The notes: generated by a model not told the origin, from the sequence alone. DNA of 64,000 nt from Paenibacillus nanensis (GCF_003583765.1 NZ_QXQA01000022.1:1-64000); one strand, 5' to 3'; shown: positions 8,338-17,207, numbered from the stretch's first letter. Numbers and translations: made by a program.

Positions 8338-8730
8338 TTAACGTTTCGAGAACTGTGGAGCGCGACGAGCCGCTTTAAGACCGTATTTCTTACGTTCTTT
8401 CATACGCGGATCGCGAGTCAGGAAGCCTGCGCGCTTCAGAGCCGGACGGAACTCAGGGTCTGCTTTCAGCAGAGCGCGGGAGATACCGTGACGGATAGCG
8501 CCAGCTTGGCCGGACATACCGCCGCCGTTAGCGATAACGAGCACATCGTACTTGGACAATGTGTCAGTCAGGTTCAGCGGTTGTTTAACGATCAGTTTGA
8601 GTGTTTCCAAACCGAAATATTCATTCAAATCGCGTTTATTTACAATGATTCGTCCTTCACCCGGCACGAGACGTACACGCGCAACAGAGTGTTTACGACG
8701 ACCGGTTCCATAGTATTGCACTTGAGCCAT
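8338..8730 (-). CDS. rpsI: 30S ribosomal protein S9
   Basis: This 130-aa protein is complete. It shows YYGTGRRKHSVARV at the N-terminus, the GQAGAIRHGISRAL core, and the conserved basic tail ending in SKR that reaches the P-site tRNA anticodon. It lies 20 nt downstream of rplM and is co-transcribed with it. A hairpin terminator follows directly. Confidence 0.98.
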   Translation of the reverse strand: MAQVQYYGTGRRKHSVARVRLVPGEGRIIVNKRDLNEYFGLETLKLIVKQPLNLTDTLSKYDVLVIANGGGMSGQAGAIRHGISRALLKADPEFRPALKRAGFLTRDPRMKERKKYGLKAARRAPQFSKR

Positions 8731-8750
8731 GAAACGTGTCCTCCTCTTTA

Positions 8751-9188
8751 TTACCCGCGAAGCTCGTAGACTTCAGGGTTTTGGGCTTGATGTGGATGTT
8801 CCGCACCTGCGTAAACTTTCAACTTAAGCTTCATCTTGTTGCCAAGACGGTTCTTCGGCAACATGCCGTGTACAGCCATTTCAATTACGCGCTCTGGCTT
8901 GTTCTTGATCATCTCTTGTGCCGGAGTAACCTTCAGGCCACCTGGGTACAGGGAGTGACGGTAGTATTTCTTGTCAGCCATTTTGTTGCCTGTCAGTACG
9001 ATTTTCTCAGCGTTGATCACGATTACGAAATCGCCGGTGTCAATATGTGGCGTGAATTGCGGCTTGTGCTTACCGCGAATCAAACTTGCAGCTTCGCTAG
9101 CCAGACGTCCGAGCGTTTTGCCTTCCGCATCGATGACGAACCATTTACGCTCAACTTCATTTGGCTTAGCCATATAGGTGGTACGCAT
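8751..9188 (-). CDS. rplM: 50S ribosomal protein L13
   Basis: This 145-aa protein is full length, with the typical N-terminus MAKPNEVERKW, GRLAS, and KMADKKYYRHSLYPGG. An AAGGAGGAT site precedes the ATG used in Bacillus (MRTTYMAKP). It is the first gene of the rplM-rpsI unit, which here has its own promoter because a gene on the other strand separates it from truA. Confidence 0.98.
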   Translation of the reverse strand: MRTTYMAKPNEVERKWFVIDAEGKTLGRLASEAASLIRGKHKPQFTPHIDTGDFVIVINAEKIVLTGNKMADKKYYRHSLYPGGLKVTPAQEMIKNKPERVIEMAVHGMLPKNRLGNKMKLKLKVYAGAEHPHQAQNPEVYELRG

Positions 9189-9239
9189 GGATGATCCTCC
9201 TTAATTCGGTTAACATTAATCGTTTTTATAACAACGTTT

Positions 9240-9325
9240 CCGTTGGTTTGTTATACATTGTTGGATACTGCTTTTGCGGCCATTCTTAGTCGGGGCTGTG
9301 GGAGAGCCACTAAGAAAGCACAAGT
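9240..9325 (-). promoter_or_regulatory. Putative L13 (rplM) mRNA leader
   Basis: Between promoter and rplM the transcript can form a hairpin from the inverted repeat CTTAGT...ACTAAG (9283-9315). A conserved-looking GGCCGCAAAAGC segment follows. Firmicutes rplM genes carry an autoregulatory L13 leader at this place. Assignment is by position and general shape, not by a covariance model. Confidence 0.45.
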
Positions 9326-9328
9326 TAT

Positions 9329-9357
9329 ATTCTACTATAAAGCCTAGAGAAGCGCAA
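9329..9357 (-). promoter_or_regulatory. Promoter of rplM-rpsI
   Basis: TTGCGC (9352-9357), a 17-nt spacer and TAGAAT (9329-9334) on the minus strand, about 140 nt before rplM. Confidence 0.65.
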
Positions 9358-9439
9358 GCTGTATTTCCCTTTTCGCTCCCTTTTTATTTCGAGCCGCCTC
9401 CTAGACCTAGGTCGGGTATCGCTCTACATCAACGGGCTG

Positions 9440-9468
9440 TTCCATCCATTTCCTCCCGCTGTTACAAT
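9440..9468 (+). promoter_or_regulatory. Candidate promoter of DUF4097-like gene
   Basis: TTCCAT (9440-9445), 17 nt, then TACAAT (9463-9468), about 60 nt before the start codon. The -35 is weak. Confidence 0.35.
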
Positions 9469-9530
9469 GAGTCTATCACATATGCAGCCGGGCCTCGGCC
9501 CGACAGATACGATAGGAGAGAAATCGAAAC

Positions 9531-10502
9531 ATGAGACCAAGATCCGCTTTTGGCGTTTTCCTTGTCATTATCGGCCTAATCGGCTTATATTACGTCTTTA
9601 CGAACGAAGGAAAGTCGCCGCTGGAAGCCGTAAAAAACTATTTCACTGCCGAAGTGTATGAACAGCAGACTGTCGACCTGAATGACATCTCGAATCTCGA
9701 TGTCGAGTCAGGCAGCCTCGACGTCAGCTTTGTACCAGGCAGAGGCTCCGAAGCTGTGCTTACGCTTCAAGGCCGCGCATCCAAAAACGTAATTAAAAAC
9801 ATTGATTTTACAACAGAAAAAAATGACGACACCCTCTACGTTACTTTAATTGGAGAGCAGGGCTTTCAGTTCGGATTCAACTGGTCCAACATCAAATTGA
9901 CGATTGAGCTTCCCGAACAGGCATGGAATGAATGGAATGTTCAGGTAGGCAGCGGCGACATCCGGATTGACGAACAACAATTCGCAAGCGCCGAGATTCA
10001 AGCCGATTCCGGCGATATCGAAGTGAATCGCATCACAGTAGACAATAGTCTCGTATTAAAAGTAGGCAGCGGCGACATCGAGCTAAACAATGTGACTAGC
10101 CATTCGCTTGAGCTTGAAACAGATAGCGGCGATATCGAGGCGGAGCGTTATGCCGCAGAACAAATCCGCTTCTCCGTCGGCAGCGGCGACGTTTCTTTCG
10201 AAGACGGCACTGGCGCCATATCGGGAGAAACAAGCTCCGGAGACATCTCTCTCCATGCCGATGATTTACTTTACGATACCGACTTAACGACAGGAAGCGG
10301 CAATGTCACCGTTTCGTTGAAGAATGATCCGGACTCCCTCGCGGTTACGTTTTCCGCGGGCTCGGGAGACGGCAAAATTCGCTTGGACGGTTTTAGCTAC
10401 GAGAGAGGCTCTAACGGCGATGATGAAATCGCAGGCGCGTTCGGCGCAGGCGAGGTCAAGCTCAACGTGCAGACGGGCTCGGGCGATTTCGTCCTCAAAT
10501 AA
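9531..10502 (+). CDS. Membrane-anchored DUF4097-like beta-solenoid protein
   Basis: This is a 323-aa protein. Residues 7-23 form a single N-terminal membrane helix or uncleaved signal. The rest contains about ten repeats of roughly 20 aa centred on G/D-SGD-I/V (VGSGDIRI, ADSGDIEV, VGSGDIEL, TDSGDIEA, VGSGDVSF and so on), predicted to stack as a right-handed beta-solenoid. This resembles DUF4097 (LiaG-like) proteins, which in Firmicutes are often linked to cell-envelope stress systems. No sensor kinase or PspC gene is adjacent. AGGAGAG precedes the ATG. It is a single gene on the plus strand, inserted between truA and rplM, with its own terminator. The cellular role is unknown. Confidence 0.75.
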   Translation: MRPRSAFGVFLVIIGLIGLYYVFTNEGKSPLEAVKNYFTAEVYEQQTVDLNDISNLDVESGSLDVSFVPGRGSEAVLTLQGRASKNVIKNIDFTTEKNDDTLYVTLIGEQGFQFGFNWSNIKLTIELPEQAWNEWNVQVGSGDIRIDEQQFASAEIQADSGDIEVNRITVDNSLVLKVGSGDIELNNVTSHSLELETDSGDIEAERYAAEQIRFSVGSGDVSFEDGTGAISGETSSGDISLHADDLLYDTDLTTGSGNVTVSLKNDPDSLAVTFSAGSGDGKIRLDGFSYERGSNGDDEIAGAFGAGEVKLNVQTGSGDFVLK

Positions 10503-10515
10503 TAAGCATTCAGAA

Positions 10516-10543
10516 ACCGACGCTGATCGAGCGTCGGTTTTTC
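10516..10543 (+). terminator. Terminator after DUF4097-like gene
   Basis: ACCGACGCT-GATCG-AGCGTCGGT hairpin (about 10517-10539) followed by a short T run. Confidence 0.85.
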
Positions 10544-10565
10544 TATGAATGGTTAACCTCATACA

Positions 10566-11351
10566 TTATTCATCATCGTCATGATCTGTGGCCTCCGCCG
10601 GCTCAACCGCCGCATCCCCATATTCCACATCAACAAGCGTCAATCCGTGCGGCATTGCCGTCGGACCGGCAAGCGATCTCGATTTGCCTTCAAGGATCAG
10701 CTTCATATCCTCAGGCTTTAGCTTTCCTTGGCCTACCCATAGCAACGTCCCCATAATGACCCGTACCATATTGTACAAGAAGCCATTTCCTGTAATGTAC
10801 ATATGGACGGCTTGTCCTTCTTTTTCGAAATAAGCTTCGTATACCGTGCGGATATGATGAGGCTTCGTCGAGTGAATCGATGTGTAAGAAGTGAAATCGT
10901 GCGTTCCGATTAGGTAGGACAGTCCTTCAGCCATGGCCTCTATGTTAAGCTTGGTCGGATGGTGGAACCGGTACGCTCTAGCGAAAACATCCGGAAACTT
11001 CCCGATATCAATCGAATAGCGATACGTCTTCCGCTTTGCGGACCGTCTGGAGTGGAAGGCATCCGGCACATCCCAGGCATCCCGAATGACGATATCCTTC
11101 GGCAGCCGCGTATTCAACGCGATTGCCCAACGCTCCGTCGGGATCGTCGATGCGGTATGGAAGTTGAACACCTGACCCATTGCGTGAACGCCAGCATCCG
11201 TACGGCCTGAACCAATGATCACGATAGGTTCTCCCGTTAAATGCTTGATCGCTTTCTCGATCTCATCCTGAACCGTTCTGCCCTTCGGCTGCGATTGAAA
11301 GCCGTTAAAGCCACTGCCGTCATAACTCACCTTCATGCAAATATTCCGCAT
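10566..11351 (-). CDS. truA: tRNA pseudouridine(38-40) synthase TruA
   Basis: This 261-aa enzyme isomerises U38-U40 in the anticodon arm. It shows KVSYDGSGFNGFQ at the N-terminus and the catalytic Asp52 in GSGRTDAGVHA. The frame is open 29 codons further upstream, but AGGAGG directly before the ATG at 11349-11351 sets the start. The C-terminus carries an acidic tail (EATDHDDDE). In B. subtilis the ecfA1-ecfA2-ecfT genes lie between rplQ and truA; here truA follows the rplQ terminator directly. Confidence 0.95.
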   Translation of the reverse strand: MRNICMKVSYDGSGFNGFQSQPKGRTVQDEIEKAIKHLTGEPIVIIGSGRTDAGVHAMGQVFNFHTASTIPTERWAIALNTRLPKDIVIRDAWDVPDAFHSRRSAKRKTYRYSIDIGKFPDVFARAYRFHHPTKLNIEAMAEGLSYLIGTHDFTSYTSIHSTKPHHIRTVYEAYFEKEGQAVHMYITGNGFLYNMVRVIMGTLLWVGQGKLKPEDMKLILEGKSRSLAGPTAMPHGLTLVDVEYGDAAVEPAEATDHDDDE

Positions 11352-11411
11352 GCCATTCCTCCTGCAATCTGCCGCTGAGAACACTCCGTGTACTCCGGCA
11401 GACTTTTCAAC

Positions 11412-11443
11412 AAAAAAAAGGTGGCCTCGAGGGTCCACCCTTT
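11412..11443 (-). terminator. Terminator of the rpsJ-rplQ ribosomal cluster
   Basis: GGTGGACC pairs with GGCCACC (one bulge) followed by eight T on the minus strand, 12 nt after the rplQ stop. It closes the long S10-spc-alpha transcription unit. Confidence 0.9.
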
Positions 11444-11455
11444 CTATGTGTTGTC

Positions 11456-11821
11456 TTACGCGCGGTCAACCAGCTCAAGGTAAACCATAGGCGCGGAATC
11501 ACCGCGACGAGGGCCCAGCTTCAGGATACGCGTGTATCCGCCTGCGCGCTCCGAGTAACGAGTAGCCAGCTCGGAGAACAGCTTTTGAATTGCGTCTTGC
11601 TCACCGTTTACGGATTCGCGACGCACGTAAGCTGCTACTTGACGACGAGCGTGAAGATCACCTTTCTTAGCCTTTGTGATCAGCTTTTCAGCGATGGAGC
11701 GAACCTCTTTCGCTTTAGCTTCAGTCGTTTGAATGCGCTCATACAGGAAAAGATCAGTAACGAGGTCACGGAACAATGCTTTCCGCGCGCTAGCGTCACG
11801 TCCTAGTTTTTGATATGCCAT
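11456..11821 (-). CDS. rplQ: 50S ribosomal protein L17
   Basis: This 121-aa protein has the standard KLGRDASARKALFRDL start, the RIQTTEAKAKEVRS segment and the C-terminal RILKLGPRRGDSAPMVYLEL. It is the last gene of the cluster, 47 nt after rpoA and upstream of a strong terminator. Confidence 0.98.
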   Translation of the reverse strand: MAYQKLGRDASARKALFRDLVTDLFLYERIQTTEAKAKEVRSIAEKLITKAKKGDLHARRQVAAYVRRESVNGEQDAIQKLFSELATRYSERAGGYTRILKLGPRRGDSAPMVYLELVDRA

Positions 11822-11868
11822 CTTGTTTTCCCCTCCCTTGCTCGTTTGTCTATCTGGTTGTCTCGGTT

Positions 11869-12813
11869 CTACTCTTCCATGCGAAGGCCAAGTCCCAGTT
11901 CTTCGAGCTTCTCTTGAACTTCCTCAAGCGACTTGCGGCCCAGGTTGCGGACCTTCATCATGTCCTCTTCGGATTTCGTAATCAGCTCTTGAACGGTATT
12001 GATGCCTGCGCGCTTCAAGCAGTTATATGAACGTACCGAAAGGTCCAGTTCTTCGATAGTCATCTCCAGAACCTTCTCTTTCTTGTCCTCTTCCTTCTCA
12101 ACCATGATCTCCGCATCTTTGGCTTCATCCGTTAATCCAACGAACAAGTCCAAGTGCTCGGTCAATATTTTAGCGCCGAGGCTTACAGCCTCTTCTGGGC
12201 GAATACTGCCATCCGTCCAAACCTCAAGCGTCAGCTTGTCATAGTTCGTAACTTGGCCGACGCGTGTGTTTTCTACGCTGTAATTAACGCGAGTTATGGG
12301 CGTGTAGATCGAATCGACAGGAATTACGCCAATCGGCTGATCTTCGCTCTTGTTCCGGTCCGCTTGCACGTAACCGCGTCCCCGATTTGCAAAAATCCGC
12401 ATATGGAGTCGCGCTCCGGAGGCCAAGGTCGCGATGTGAAGATCAGGGCTTAAAATCTCGACATCGCTATCAGCTCGAATATCGCCCGCTGTTACGTTGC
12501 CTTCGCCTTCCGCGTCAATTTCCAGTACCTTCTCTTCGTCGGAGTGGATTTTGAGCGACAGGCCTTTCAGGTTCAGAATGATCTCCGTTACGTCTTCAAT
12601 CACTCCGGGAACCGTCGAAAACTCATGCAGCACGCCGTCGATTTGCACCGACGTAACAGCCGCACCAGGCAAAGACGACAACAGAATTCGGCGAAGCGAA
12701 TTTCCCAGCGTCGTGCCGTATCCGCGTTCCAGCGGCTCGACCACGAAACGTCCGTAGGTTCCTTCATCATTCAGTTCTACGGTTTCGATTTTCGGCTTTT
12801 CGATCTCAATCAC
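11869..12813 (-). CDS. rpoA: RNA polymerase alpha subunit
   Basis: This protein is 314 aa, the usual Bacillota length. The N-terminal dimerisation domain carries ERGYGTTLGNSLRRILLSS; the C-terminal domain (about 240-310) has LDLSVRSYNCLKRAGI and RNLGRKSLEEV, which bind UP elements and activators. The start is a GTG at 12811-12813, seven codons inside the open frame, set by AAGGAGGG and by the conserved IEIEKPKIE N-terminus. Confidence 0.97.
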   Translation of the reverse strand: MIEIEKPKIETVELNDEGTYGRFVVEPLERGYGTTLGNSLRRILLSSLPGAAVTSVQIDGVLHEFSTVPGVIEDVTEIILNLKGLSLKIHSDEEKVLEIDAEGEGNVTAGDIRADSDVEILSPDLHIATLASGARLHMRIFANRGRGYVQADRNKSEDQPIGVIPVDSIYTPITRVNYSVENTRVGQVTNYDKLTLEVWTDGSIRPEEAVSLGAKILTEHLDLFVGLTDEAKDAEIMVEKEEDKKEKVLEMTIEELDLSVRSYNCLKRAGINTVQELITKSEEDMMKVRNLGRKSLEEVQEKLEELGLGLRMEE

Positions 12814-12937
12814 AATAGTACCCTCCTTCAAACGTCGCTCCGTTACCTAGTCGTTTTTATGTCAAATCTCGTAGTATGCCAAACCTTCACAACCATTATT
12901 CACAAGTTGTTGTTATTTGATACCACCAGAAATTCGA

Positions 12938-13333
12938 CTATACGCGACGACGTTTTGGTGGGCGGCATCCGTTGTGCGGAACTGGCGTTACATCCTTAAT
13001 AAGGTTAACTTCCAATCCTGCAGCTTGAAGCGAACGGATCGCGGCTTCACGGCCAGCGCCTGGTCCTTTAACCATAACCTCAACCGTTCTCATGCCGTGC
13101 TCCATTGCAGCTTTTGCAGCGGATTCAGCAGCCATTTGAGCGGCAAACGGGGTGCTTTTGCGGGAACCCTTGAAACCAAGGTTGCCGGAGCTAGCCCATG
13201 AAATTGCGTTACCGTGCGGGTCGGTGATCGTAACGATCGTGTTGTTGAACGTGGAGCGGATATGCGCCACGCCGCTGTCAATATTTTTCCGGTCGCGACG
13301 TTTCGTGCGAACGACTTTTTTTGGTTTAGCCAT
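12938..13333 (-). CDS. rpsK: 30S ribosomal protein S11
   Basis: This 131-aa protein of the 30S platform shows HIRSTFNNTIVTITD, SSGNLGFKGSRKSTPFAAQ and the C-terminal DVTPVPHNGCRPPKRRRV. It lies between rpsM and rpoA in the alpha operon. About 120 nt separate it from rpoA, without an evident terminator. Confidence 0.98.
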   Translation of the reverse strand: MAKPKKVVRTKRRDRKNIDSGVAHIRSTFNNTIVTITDPHGNAISWASSGNLGFKGSRKSTPFAAQMAAESAAKAAMEHGMRTVEVMVKGPGAGREAAIRSLQAAGLEVNLIKDVTPVPHNGCRPPKRRRV

Positions 13334-13352
13334 TGATCATTATCCTCCCTTC

Positions 13353-13721
13353 TTATTTCTTCTTGTTCGCTACAGTACGACGAGGACCTTTGCGCGTGCG
13401 AGCGTTAGTTTTCGTACGTTGACCGCGAACAGGAAGACCGCGACGGTGACGAAGACCACGGTAGCAGCCGATCTCAGTCAGACGTTTGATGTTAAGCGAA
13501 ATTTCACGGCGAAGGTCGCCTTCCACTTTAACGTTTTTGTCGATAGCTTCGCGCAAACGAGCCAGCTCATCCTCCGTCAGATCGCGAACGCGAGTGTCCG
13601 GATTAACTCCTGTGGTAGCCAGGATTTTTTGAGAAGTCGTCTTGCCGATACCGAAAATATACGTCAGGGCGATTTCAACGCGCTTGTCGCGCGGAATATC
13701 TACACCAGCTATACGTGCCAT
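13353..13721 (-). CDS. rpsM: 30S ribosomal protein S13
   Basis: This 122-aa protein of the 30S head contacts P-site tRNA through its basic tail. It shows MARIAGVDIPRDKRVEIALT, the helix-hairpin-helix region IGKTTSQKIL, and GLRHRRGLPVRGQRTKTNAR. It lies 19 nt upstream of rpsK. Confidence 0.98.
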   Translation of the reverse strand: MARIAGVDIPRDKRVEIALTYIFGIGKTTSQKILATTGVNPDTRVRDLTEDELARLREAIDKNVKVEGDLRREISLNIKRLTEIGCYRGLRHRRGLPVRGQRTKTNARTRKGPRRTVANKKK

Positions 13722-13740
13722 GGGCTAATTTTCCCTCCTT

Positions 13741-13854
13741 TTATCCTTGTTTTTGTTTGTGTTTCGGATTTTCACAAATCACCATAACGTTGCCTTTGCG
13801 ACGAATGACTTTGCATTTTTCGCAAATTGGCTTAACCGAAGGTCTAACCTTCAT
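13741..13854 (-). CDS. rpmJ: 50S ribosomal protein L36 (zinc type)
   Basis: This is a short gene of 37 codons reading MKVRPSVKPICEKCKVIRRK and so on. The Zn ligands Cys11, Cys14, Cys27 and His32 are all present, so this is the zinc-bound (C+) form. GGGAGG precedes the ATG. It sits between infA and rpsM as in other Bacillota. Confidence 0.97.
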   Translation of the reverse strand: MKVRPSVKPICEKCKVIRRKGNVMVICENPKHKQKQG

Positions 13855-13900
13855 TGTGATTACCTCCCGAATCTTTCGTGGGCAAGCCGTAGGTCACGGC

Positions 13901-14116
13901 CTACTTCCGATAGGTGATGCGCCCTCTTGATAAATCATAAGGCGATAACTGAATGACCACTTTGTCTCCTGTCAGAATGCGGATAAAGTGCATTCTAAGC
14001 TTTCCGGAAACATGGGCGAGAATCTGATGACCGTTCTCCAGCTCCACCTTGAACATGGCATTAGGCAACGGCTCGATAACCGTTCCTTCGACCTCAATGA
14101 CGTCTTCCTTAGCCAA
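13901..14116 (-). CDS. infA: Translation initiation factor IF-1
   Basis: This 71-aa protein has a single OB fold that binds the 30S A site. It shows MAKEDVIEVEGTVIEPLPNA, the LENGHQILAHVSGK core and a final RGRITYRK. It starts 3 nt downstream of the KOW-domain gene stop codon. Confidence 0.98.
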   Translation of the reverse strand: MAKEDVIEVEGTVIEPLPNAMFKVELENGHQILAHVSGKLRMHFIRILTGDKVVIQLSPYDLSRGRITYRK

Positions 14117-14119
14117 CCG

Positions 14120-14401
14120 TCATTCTCCTTTCGCATACGCAAACTTCTGAATCACATAACGCAACTTGGCATTGGTTACCCTGCCGGACTCTTGCAAGCT
14201 GCTTACGACCTCTTGACTAATGGCAGGCTGCAACTGAAGATGCAGAACGTTCTTTTTCTTTGGCGAATCGAATTTCCGCTTATCGCCGTCCGCGATCAGG
14301 ACGAACCGTTCGTCGATGATAGCGATAATAACGGCATAGCTTTCTTCGTCTTTGCCTCGAAGCACTTTGACGAATTGACCAATCTCGGGCCGAGCATCCA
14401 T
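14120..14401 (-). CDS. KOW-domain RNA-binding protein (L14e-like)
   Basis: This 93-aa protein sits between map and infA, where B. subtilis has the small KOW/L14e-like gene. The N-terminal half (EIGQFVKVLRGKDEESYAVI) is a KOW/SH3-like RNA-binding fold; the C-terminal part is basic, then helical. A ribosome-associated role is likely from family and context but has not been shown. The ATG lies 3 nt beyond the map stop, so translation is probably coupled. Confidence 0.8.
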   Translation of the reverse strand: MDARPEIGQFVKVLRGKDEESYAVIIAIIDERFVLIADGDKRKFDSPKKKNVLHLQLQPAISQEVVSSLQESGRVTNAKLRYVIQKFAYAKGE

Positions 14402-14403
14402 CG

Positions 14404-15168
14404 TTAGCCCTCTGTCTGCTCAGGCAGTTTGGTCAAGATTTCAAAGCCGTCCTCTGTGACAGCTACCGTGTGCTCGAAGTGAGCGCACCAGGAGCCGTCT
14501 TGCGTTACGACTGTCCAATTGTCCTCGAGCGTCCGGACATACCGTTTCCCGATATTAACCATCGGCTCGATTGCAAGCACCATACCCGGCTTCAGCCGCG
14601 GTCCTCTGTCTGGTATACCGTAGTTCGGTATTTGCGGCTCTTCATGAAGCTCCGCGCCGATTCCGTGCCCTACGTATTCCCGAACGACCGAAAAGCCCGC
14701 CGCTTCGATCACCTTCTGGATGGCGTGCGATATTGTATAGAGTCTCACATCCGGCTTGACGAGCGCAAGACCCGCATATAACGATTCTTCCGTTACGTCG
14801 AGCAGCTTCTGCACTTCAGGCGTTACCGTTCCGACCGCGTAGGTCCAAGCGGAATCGCCGTGATAGCCTTCGTACTGCGCGCCGATATCGATGCTAATAA
14901 TATCGCCTTCATTTAACTTGCGAGATCCAGGGAAGCCGTGCACCAGCTCGTCATTGACAGAAGCGCATATGCTGGAAGGAAATCCATTGTAACCTTTAAA
15001 TGAAGGAGTCGCGCCTTGGCTTCTAATGTACTTGTCGGCAATTTCGTCAAGCTCACCTGTGGTGATGCCTGGCCGTACCGCCTGCGCCATTAGTCGGTGC
15101 GTTTCCGCAACGATGCGTCCGGCTTCCCTCATTAATCGCAGCTCCGATTCGGATTTGCAAATAATCAT
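14404..15168 (-). CDS. map: Methionine aminopeptidase, type I
   Basis: This 254-aa metallo-aminopeptidase removes the initiator Met. The five metal ligands can be placed: Asp in SIDIGAQYEGYHGD (two Asp), His in YVGHGIG, Glu in LAIEPMV, and Glu in FEHTVAVTEDG. Its ATG shares one base with the adk stop codon (TAATG at 15166-15170), so the two are translationally coupled. Confidence 0.96.
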   Translation of the reverse strand: MIICKSESELRLMREAGRIVAETHRLMAQAVRPGITTGELDEIADKYIRSQGATPSFKGYNGFPSSICASVNDELVHGFPGSRKLNEGDIISIDIGAQYEGYHGDSAWTYAVGTVTPEVQKLLDVTEESLYAGLALVKPDVRLYTISHAIQKVIEAAGFSVVREYVGHGIGAELHEEPQIPNYGIPDRGPRLKPGMVLAIEPMVNIGKRYVRTLEDNWTVVTQDGSWCAHFEHTVAVTEDGFEILTKLPEQTEG

Positions 15169-15818
15169 TACAACGTACCTTTCAAGCAGGAAACGATATC
15201 GGATGTCACGACATCAATATCTTTCTCGCCGTCGACTTCACGCAGGAGACCTTTCCCGCTGTAGTAATCAAGAAGCGGAGCTGTCTTGGACGTGTACTCA
15301 TCCAGACGCGTGCCCACTTTCTCCTCTGTATCGTCGGAACGCTGATACAGCTCTCCGCCGTCTTTGTCGCAGACGCCTTCGACCTTCGGAGGATTGAATA
15401 ATACATGGTAGGTCGTTCCGCAAGATTTGCAGATACGTCTGCCCGTCAAACGAGCAAGCAGCAATCCGCGGTCAACTTTCAAATTCACAACATGGTCGAT
15501 GCTGCGGCCCAGCTCCGTCAGCATAACATCAAGCGCTTCGGCTTGCTGCAGCGTGCGAGGGAATCCGTCAAGCAAGAACCCTTTCTTGCAATCGTCCAGA
15601 GCGAGACGCTCCTTCACGATGCCGTTCGTAATTTCATCCGGAACAAGCAGACCTTGGTCTACATATTCCTTCGCTTTCAACCCAAGCGGCGTGCCTTGCT
15701 TCATCGCGAGACGGAAAGCGTCGCCGGTCGAAATATGCGGAATACCGAACTCTTCTACAATACGCTCGGCTTGCGTTCCCTTGCCGGCTCCCGGAGGGCC
15801 CATGAATAAAATGTTCAT
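15168..15818 (-). CDS. adk: Adenylate kinase
   Basis: This 216-aa enzyme interconverts ATP, AMP and ADP. It has the P-loop GPPGAGKGT (7-15), DGFPRT (84-89) and a zinc LID domain with Cys130, Cys133, Cys150 and Asp153, the Cys3-Asp arrangement found in Bacillus. The frame extends 25 codons upstream, but the ATG at 15816-15818 follows GAGGAA with correct spacing and gives the standard MNILFMG start. Confidence 0.96.
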   Translation of the reverse strand: MNILFMGPPGAGKGTQAERIVEEFGIPHISTGDAFRLAMKQGTPLGLKAKEYVDQGLLVPDEITNGIVKERLALDDCKKGFLLDGFPRTLQQAEALDVMLTELGRSIDHVVNLKVDRGLLLARLTGRRICKSCGTTYHVLFNPPKVEGVCDKDGGELYQRSDDTEEKVGTRLDEYTSKTAPLLDYYSGKGLLREVDGEKDIDVVTSDIVSCLKGTL

Positions 15819-15905
15819 TACCGTGTTCCTCGCTTTAAACACAATAGGCTCGTTCGGGCCAAGCGCAAATCTCGAAGGCGCGCCAGCCCGCATTCGAACC
15901 TATTG

Positions 15906-17207
15906 TTATTTATTGATAAACCCTTTGTAATGGCGTTTGATCAACTGGCTCTCGATCTGCTTCATCGTGTCAAGCGCTACGCCGACTACGATGAGGAGGG
16001 AGGTGCCGCCAAGCTGCACTGTGCGCGGTAATCCAGCAAGCGCCCCGAAGAACACTGGAAGTACAGAGATGACCGCCAGGAAGATAGCGCCCGTAAGCGT
16101 GATCCGCGACATAACGCGAGTTAAGTAAGCGGAAGTCGGCTTGCCAGGACGAATGCCCGGAATGTATCCGCCATTCTTCTTCATCTGATCTGCCATTTGC
16201 ACCGGATTAATTTGCACGAATGTGTAGAAGAACGTAAATCCGATAATCAGCAATACGTACAAGACCATACCAAGCGGTCTGTCATAGTTCATATTGTCGA
16301 TAATCCAATTCGCCCAAGGCTTCCCTTGCCAGAAGTTCGCAATCGTAACAGGGAACATGATCAGCGATACCGCGAAGATAACCGGGATAACCCCTGCGCC
16401 GTTAACCTTCATCGGAATGTGAGTCGATTGTCCGCCGTACATTTTGCGTCCGACAACACGCTTCGCGTATTGAACCGGAATCTTGCGGATACCTTGCTGG
16501 ATGAAAATAACCCCGACGATAATCGCGATGATCGCGATTACGATCAGAACCATTTTCGCGATGTTCAAGAACATTTGATCTTCAGCGCCTACGAATTGGG
16601 ATTCGTAGATCGTGCGGATATGGCCAGGGATACCGGCAACAATCGCCGCGAAGATCAGAATGGAGATACCGTTGCCGATACCTCTTTCCGTAATTTGCTC
16701 GCCGAGCCACATCAAGAAAGCCGTACCGGCCGTCAGGATGATCGCAATCAGCAAGTAATCCGTGAAGTTAGCATTCGGAACAAATTGATAAGCGTACTGG
16801 CGGTTAAAGCCGATCGCTGTCGCGAAGCCTTGCACCAGACCCAAAATAATTGTACCGTAACGCGTCATTTGCGCAAGCTTGCGCTTGCCGTTCTCGCCTT
16901 CCTTCGCCCATTCCGCAAATTTAGGGATAACGTCCATCGATAACAGCTGCACGATAATGGAAGCTGTAATGTATGGCGTAATCCCGATCGCGAAGATGGA
17001 GAATTGGAAAAGCGCGCCGCCCGAGAACGTGTTCAGCAGGCCGAACAAGTCTGCGCCCGCCGAATCAATGCTCTCGAATACGGATTTGTCAACTCCCGGT
17101 ACCGGAATGAAAGAGCCGATACGGTAGATGAGTAGAATGAGAAGCGTGAACAGGATCCTTGTACGCAGATCCGCCACCTTCCAAATGTTGGACACGGTTG
17201 TGAACAA
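15906..17207 (-). CDS. secY: Protein translocase channel subunit SecY
   Basis: This 433-aa protein has ten membrane helices and forms the SecYEG pore. It shows the GSFIPVPG N-terminus, the plug region, QLLSMDVIPKFAEWAKEGENGK, and the cytoplasmic loop segments GIRPGKPT and YLTRVMSRI. The start is TTG at 17205-17207, directly after the rplO stop codon; its ribosome binding site GAGGTGA lies inside the end of rplO. Confidence 0.97.
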   Translation of the reverse strand: MFTTVSNIWKVADLRTRILFTLLILLIYRIGSFIPVPGVDKSVFESIDSAGADLFGLLNTFSGGALFQFSIFAIGITPYITASIIVQLLSMDVIPKFAEWAKEGENGKRKLAQMTRYGTIILGLVQGFATAIGFNRQYAYQFVPNANFTDYLLIAIILTAGTAFLMWLGEQITERGIGNGISILIFAAIVAGIPGHIRTIYESQFVGAEDQMFLNIAKMVLIVIAIIAIIVGVIFIQQGIRKIPVQYAKRVVGRKMYGGQSTHIPMKVNGAGVIPVIFAVSLIMFPVTIANFWQGKPWANWIIDNMNYDRPLGMVLYVLLIIGFTFFYTFVQINPVQMADQMKKNGGYIPGIRPGKPTSAYLTRVMSRITLTGAIFLAVISVLPVFFGALAGLPRTVQLGGTSLLIVVGVALDTMKQIESQLIKRHYKGFINK

